A DNA stretch of 10,710 nt from Actinomycetota bacterium (lineage in GTDB: Bacteria; Actinomycetota; Thermoleophilia; Gaiellales; Gaiellaceae): the NCBI GenBank assembly GCA_005884155.1, contig VAXD01000054.1:12048-22757 (forward strand), read 5' to 3'. Positions 8,880 through 10,710 of the stretch are shown here, one piece after another. The position numbers were made by a program, and so were the translations under genes. Positions within the stretch are counted from its first letter, which is position 1; every line of letters begins with the position of its first letter. The notes beneath the pieces are model-generated. The model was not told where the DNA came from. It ran no database searches and was given only the letters and a program-made list of their open reading frames with translations.

Positions 8880-9588
8880 GGACGTGCGACGGGTCGTGCC
8901 AGACGCCGGGGAGGGACGAAGGCGGTCCGTCGAAGACAATGCCACCGCGGACGAGCACGAGCCGGCGGACGACATGCTCGATCGCGCCGAACTCGTGCGA
9001 GACGTACAGGATCGTGACGCCGAGCTCGTCGTTCAGCCGCGCCAGCAGGCCGGAGAGGGCCTCCTGTGCCTCGACGTCCACGCCGGCGGTCGGCTCGTCG
9101 AGCGCAAGCAGCTGCGGGCCCGAGACGAGCGCCTTCGCGATGAACGCACGCTGCTGCTGGCCACCCGAAAGCCGGCTCAGCGGGCGGCGGGCGAGGTCCG
9201 CGAGACCCACGCGCTCCATGGCTTGCTCGATCGCCTCGCGGTCCTCTGCGGTCAGCCGCCCGAAGGCGTTGCGAGCGGCGCGACCGGCCGAGACGACCTC
9301 GCGCACCGTGGCCGGCGCCTGGACGCCGAGCTGCGCGCGCTGCGAGAGGTAGCCGAGACGAGCGCGATCGCGGAAGCGGTCGGCCGGCTCACCGAACAAC
9401 TGCACGCGCCCGCGGGTGGGCCGGGCGAGCACCAGCGCGAGACGCAGCAGCGTTGTCTTGCCGCCGCCGTTCGGGCCGGCGATTGCGACGAACTCACCGG
9501 CCTCGACCTCGAAACTGACGTCACGCAGCACGGGCGGGCCGTGCTCATACGCGAAGTCAACCGAGTCGAGCTCGAGTGCTAGCGGCAT
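8872..9588 (-). CDS. znuC: Zinc ABC transporter ATP-binding protein
   Basis: 238 residues with every ABC ATPase motif: Walker A GPNGGGKTT (38-46, Lys44), Q-loop LSQR (Gln83), signature LSGGQQQR (140-147), Walker B LLALDEPT (Asp164/Glu165), and H-loop SHE (His198). The C-terminus ends WHDPSHVHV, a histidine-containing tail common in metal-importer ATPases of this type. It would drive import from the cytoplasmic face of ZnuB. GGGGAG lies seven bases before the ATG, inside znuA. The start overlaps the znuA end by ten bases, and the stop overlaps znuB by eight. Length is normal for the family. Confidence 0.95.
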   Translation of the reverse strand: MPLALELDSVDFAYEHGPPVLRDVSFEVEAGEFVAIAGPNGGGKTTLLRLALVLARPTRGRVQLFGEPADRFRDRARLGYLSQRAQLGVQAPATVREVVSAGRAARNAFGRLTAEDREAIEQAMERVGLADLARRPLSRLSGGQQQRAFIAKALVSGPQLLALDEPTAGVDVEAQEALSGLLARLNDELGVTILYVSHEFGAIEHVVRRLVLVRGGIVFDGPPSSLPGVWHDPSHVHV

Positions 9589-10433
9589 CCGAGTGCTCCC
9601 CGAAGGGCGCGGAGGTTCTGCCGCATCAGCCCGAGGTAGTCGAGGCCGTGTGCCTGCTCGTCCGGCGTGAGCCCCTCGATCGGGTCCAGCACCTCGGCCT
9701 TGGCGCCGGCGTCACGGGCCACAGTCTCCGCGAGCTTCGGCGAGACGAGCCGCTCGAAGAAGACCGTCGTCACGTGTTCCCGCCGCACGAGAGTGATCAG
9801 CGCGTGCAGGTGCGACGGGCTCGGCTCCGACTCTGGGTCGATGCCGGTGATCGGGATCTGGTGCAGGCCGTAGCGGGCAGCGAGGTAACCGAACGCCGCG
9901 TGGCTCGTGACGAAGTCCTTGTTGGCGCAGTGAGCCAGGCCGGCTCGGTACTCGGAGTCGAGCGCGAGCACGCGGCGCGCGAGCGCATCACTGCGGGCAG
10001 GGCGCCCGAGCACCCTGCCGATCCGGCGGACGATCCTGGCGAAACGAACGGGGTCGAGCCAGACATGCGGGTCGGTTTTGCCCGCCTCGTCGCCGACGCC
10101 GTTGCGCAGGTCGAATCCGGCAAGTACGTCGACCTTCTTCCCCTTCGCGCTTTTAGCGGCCTGCTCGACCGACGGCTGGAAGCCGTGCGAGAGGTAGAGG
10201 ACGACTGCTGCCGTCTGGATCCGAGCGACGTCGCGCGGGGTGAGCTCGATGTCGTGCGGCTCGGCGCCCGGCGGCGTCAGGTTGTGGACCGTAAGAGACG
10301 GCCCGCCGATCTGCTCGGCGGCGAAGGCGAGCGGATAGAAGGCCGCGACAACGCTGTTCCGGCCGCCGCCGGCCGCGGAGCTGCAGCCGGCCAGCACGAG
10401 CGCGGCCAGCAAGAAGGCGGGAACGATTCTCAT
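9579..10433 (-). CDS. znuA: Zinc ABC transporter substrate-binding lipoprotein
   Basis: 284 residues from the ATG at 10433; a TTG just before it would add one residue. The N-terminus is a lipoprotein signal, with lipobox LAGC and Cys17 as the lipidation site. The cluster A-I metal-binding fold shows the expected ligands: His60 in GAEPHDIELTP, His123 in DPHVWLDP, His178 in TSHAAFGYLA, and an acidic fourth ligand, probably Asp250 in EVLDPIEGLT. The His-rich loop before the second ligand seen in many ZnuA proteins is missing; that loop (about 95-121) has Lys, Gly and Asp but no His. Two other cysteines (169 and 283) could form a disulfide. The protein would capture zinc outside the membrane for ZnuBC. 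It is the first gene of the leftward operon, 44 bases from the divergent regulator gene with the Zur-like dyad between. No Shine-Dalgarno precedes the start, so a leaderless or short-leader mRNA is likely. Confidence 0.93.
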   Translation of the reverse strand: MRIVPAFLLAALVLAGCSSAAGGGRNSVVAAFYPLAFAAEQIGGPSLTVHNLTPPGAEPHDIELTPRDVARIQTAAVVLYLSHGFQPSVEQAAKSAKGKKVDVLAGFDLRNGVGDEAGKTDPHVWLDPVRFARIVRRIGRVLGRPARSDALARRVLALDSEYRAGLAHCANKDFVTSHAAFGYLAARYGLHQIPITGIDPESEPSPSHLHALITLVRREHVTTVFFERLVSPKLAETVARDAGAKAEVLDPIEGLTPDEQAHGLDYLGLMRQNLRALRGALGCR

Positions 10434-10442
10434 CAACTTAAA

Positions 10443-10457
10443 CGATAACCGTTCTCA
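10443..10457. promoter_or_regulatory. Zur/Fur-type operator between znuA and the regulator gene
   Basis: Dyad GATAAC (10444-10449), C, GTTCTC (10451-10456): five of six positions are symmetric around a single central base. In the wider 7-1-7 frame (10443-10457) it resembles the Fur/Zur form TGATAAT-N-ATTATCA at most positions. It lies 11-13 bases from the znuA start and about 21 from the regulator start, where a bound repressor would block both promoters. It is the only such box I noticed in the window. Confidence 0.65.
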
Positions 10458-10465
10458 ACACCAGT

Positions 10466-10471
10466 TACAAT
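10466..10471 (+). promoter_or_regulatory. -10 element of the fur/zur-like gene, leaderless arrangement
   Basis: TACAAT differs from TATAAT at one base and ends six bases before the GTG at 10478. That is the spacing expected if transcription begins at the start codon itself, a common actinobacterial arrangement, and no Shine-Dalgarno is present. There is no good -35; the expected place is occupied by the Zur-like dyad. On the opposite strand, TTGTAA (10465-10470) and TATCGT (10442-10447) are spaced 17 bases and could serve znuA, so the two promoters would overlap the operator. Confidence 0.45.
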
Positions 10472-10477
10472 GAACAC

Positions 10478-10710
10478 GTGGACGAAGCTGCCTGGTCGGA
10501 GCGAGCGCTCTCGGAGCTGCGGGCCGGCGGCTACCGGCGCGGAGCCGCCCGGGTGCGTGTGATTGACTTCCTCGACCGCCAGGGCTGCTGCGTCGCCGCG
10601 CAGGAGATTCACCAGGAGCTGCGGTCGAGCGGCGAGGCGGTCGGGCTGGCGAGCGTCTACCGAGTGCTCGACGTGCTCGCCGACAAGCGGCTCGTGCAGC
10701 GGCTCGACCT
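10478..10710 (+). CDS. zur: Fur-family metal regulator, probably Zur (N-terminal part, cut by window end)
   Basis: 77 codons plus two bases are present; the gene continues beyond the window. The sequence is the DNA-binding half of a Fur-family repressor: LRAGGYRRGAARVRVIDFLD (14-33), CVAAQEIHQEL (38-48), and the recognition helix and wing region VGLASVYRVLDVLADKRLVQRLD (55-77), in which S-V-Y-R is the Fur hallmark. The dimerisation domain and metal ligands lie outside the window, so zinc specificity is inferred from its divergence from znuACB and the shared operator. Fur, Mur or Nur remain possible. GTG 10478 is the start, because the frame is closed at 10439 and no ATG lies in frame before it. 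An ATG at 10470 is in another frame. The gene would be autoregulated. Confidence 0.85.
   Translation, partial: MDEAAWSERALSELRAGGYRRGAARVRVIDFLDRQGCCVAAQEIHQELRSSGEAVGLASVYRVLDVLADKRLVQRLD

Noticed and set aside
9576..10448. 290-codon plus-strand frame opposite znuA
   Set aside because: znuA shows lipobox and all metal ligands; the opposite frame is a composition shadow.

Overview
The window is about 10.7 kb of GC-rich DNA, dense in genes, from what looks like a soil or freshwater actinobacterium. The class Thermoleophilia (Gaiella/Solirubrobacter relatives) is my best guess. This rests on the very high GC, GTG/leaderless starts, the secreted WSPDG-propeller plus RTX protein, and the arrangement of the zinc genes. 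It is an inference from style, not a database match. No tRNA, rRNA, CRISPR array, transposase or phage gene is visible. No gene-free stretch exceeds about 100 bases.

Region 1 (1-1315, + strand) is a secreted TolB-like beta-propeller protein ending in calcium-binding RTX repeats. As given it is broken by a one-base frameshift near 517-530. Region 2 (1316-4738, + strand) is a stress or protein-quality cluster: a small heat-shock protein (hsp20) overlaps the ATP-dependent protease Lon by 4 bases, and a small YtxH-like membrane-anchored protein follows. The YtxH-like gene has its own promoter-like signal, GGTTT-N17-GGGTA, resembling the SigB/SigF stress class and overlapping the lon stop codon.

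Region 3 (4753-10433, - strand) reads as one long leftward run: znuA, znuC, znuB (zinc ABC importer), then a COG0701/ArsP-type permease, its DUF1980 partner, and a secreted M23 zinc metallopeptidase with an unusual N-terminal domain. The first five genes overlap or lie within 65 bases of each other. The M23 gene follows after 2-29 bases but may also have its own promoter. Region 4 (10478 to the right edge, + strand) is the first 77 codons of a Fur-family regulator, most likely Zur, divergent from znuA. The 41-base gap holds a 7-1-7 Fur/Zur-type dyad and a -10 element placed for a leaderless zur transcript.

The clearest biological story is therefore an autoregulated zinc-starvation locus. Zur with zinc would repress both itself and an importer operon that also carries a two-gene putative permease and perhaps a zinc-dependent cell-wall enzyme. 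The oddest local structure is a 68-bp intercistronic segment between the permease and DUF1980 genes. It has a perfect 9-bp hairpin inside nested direct repeats, and a 23-codon mini-ORF that overlaps both neighbours by ATGA. I found no clear evidence of a wholly new system.
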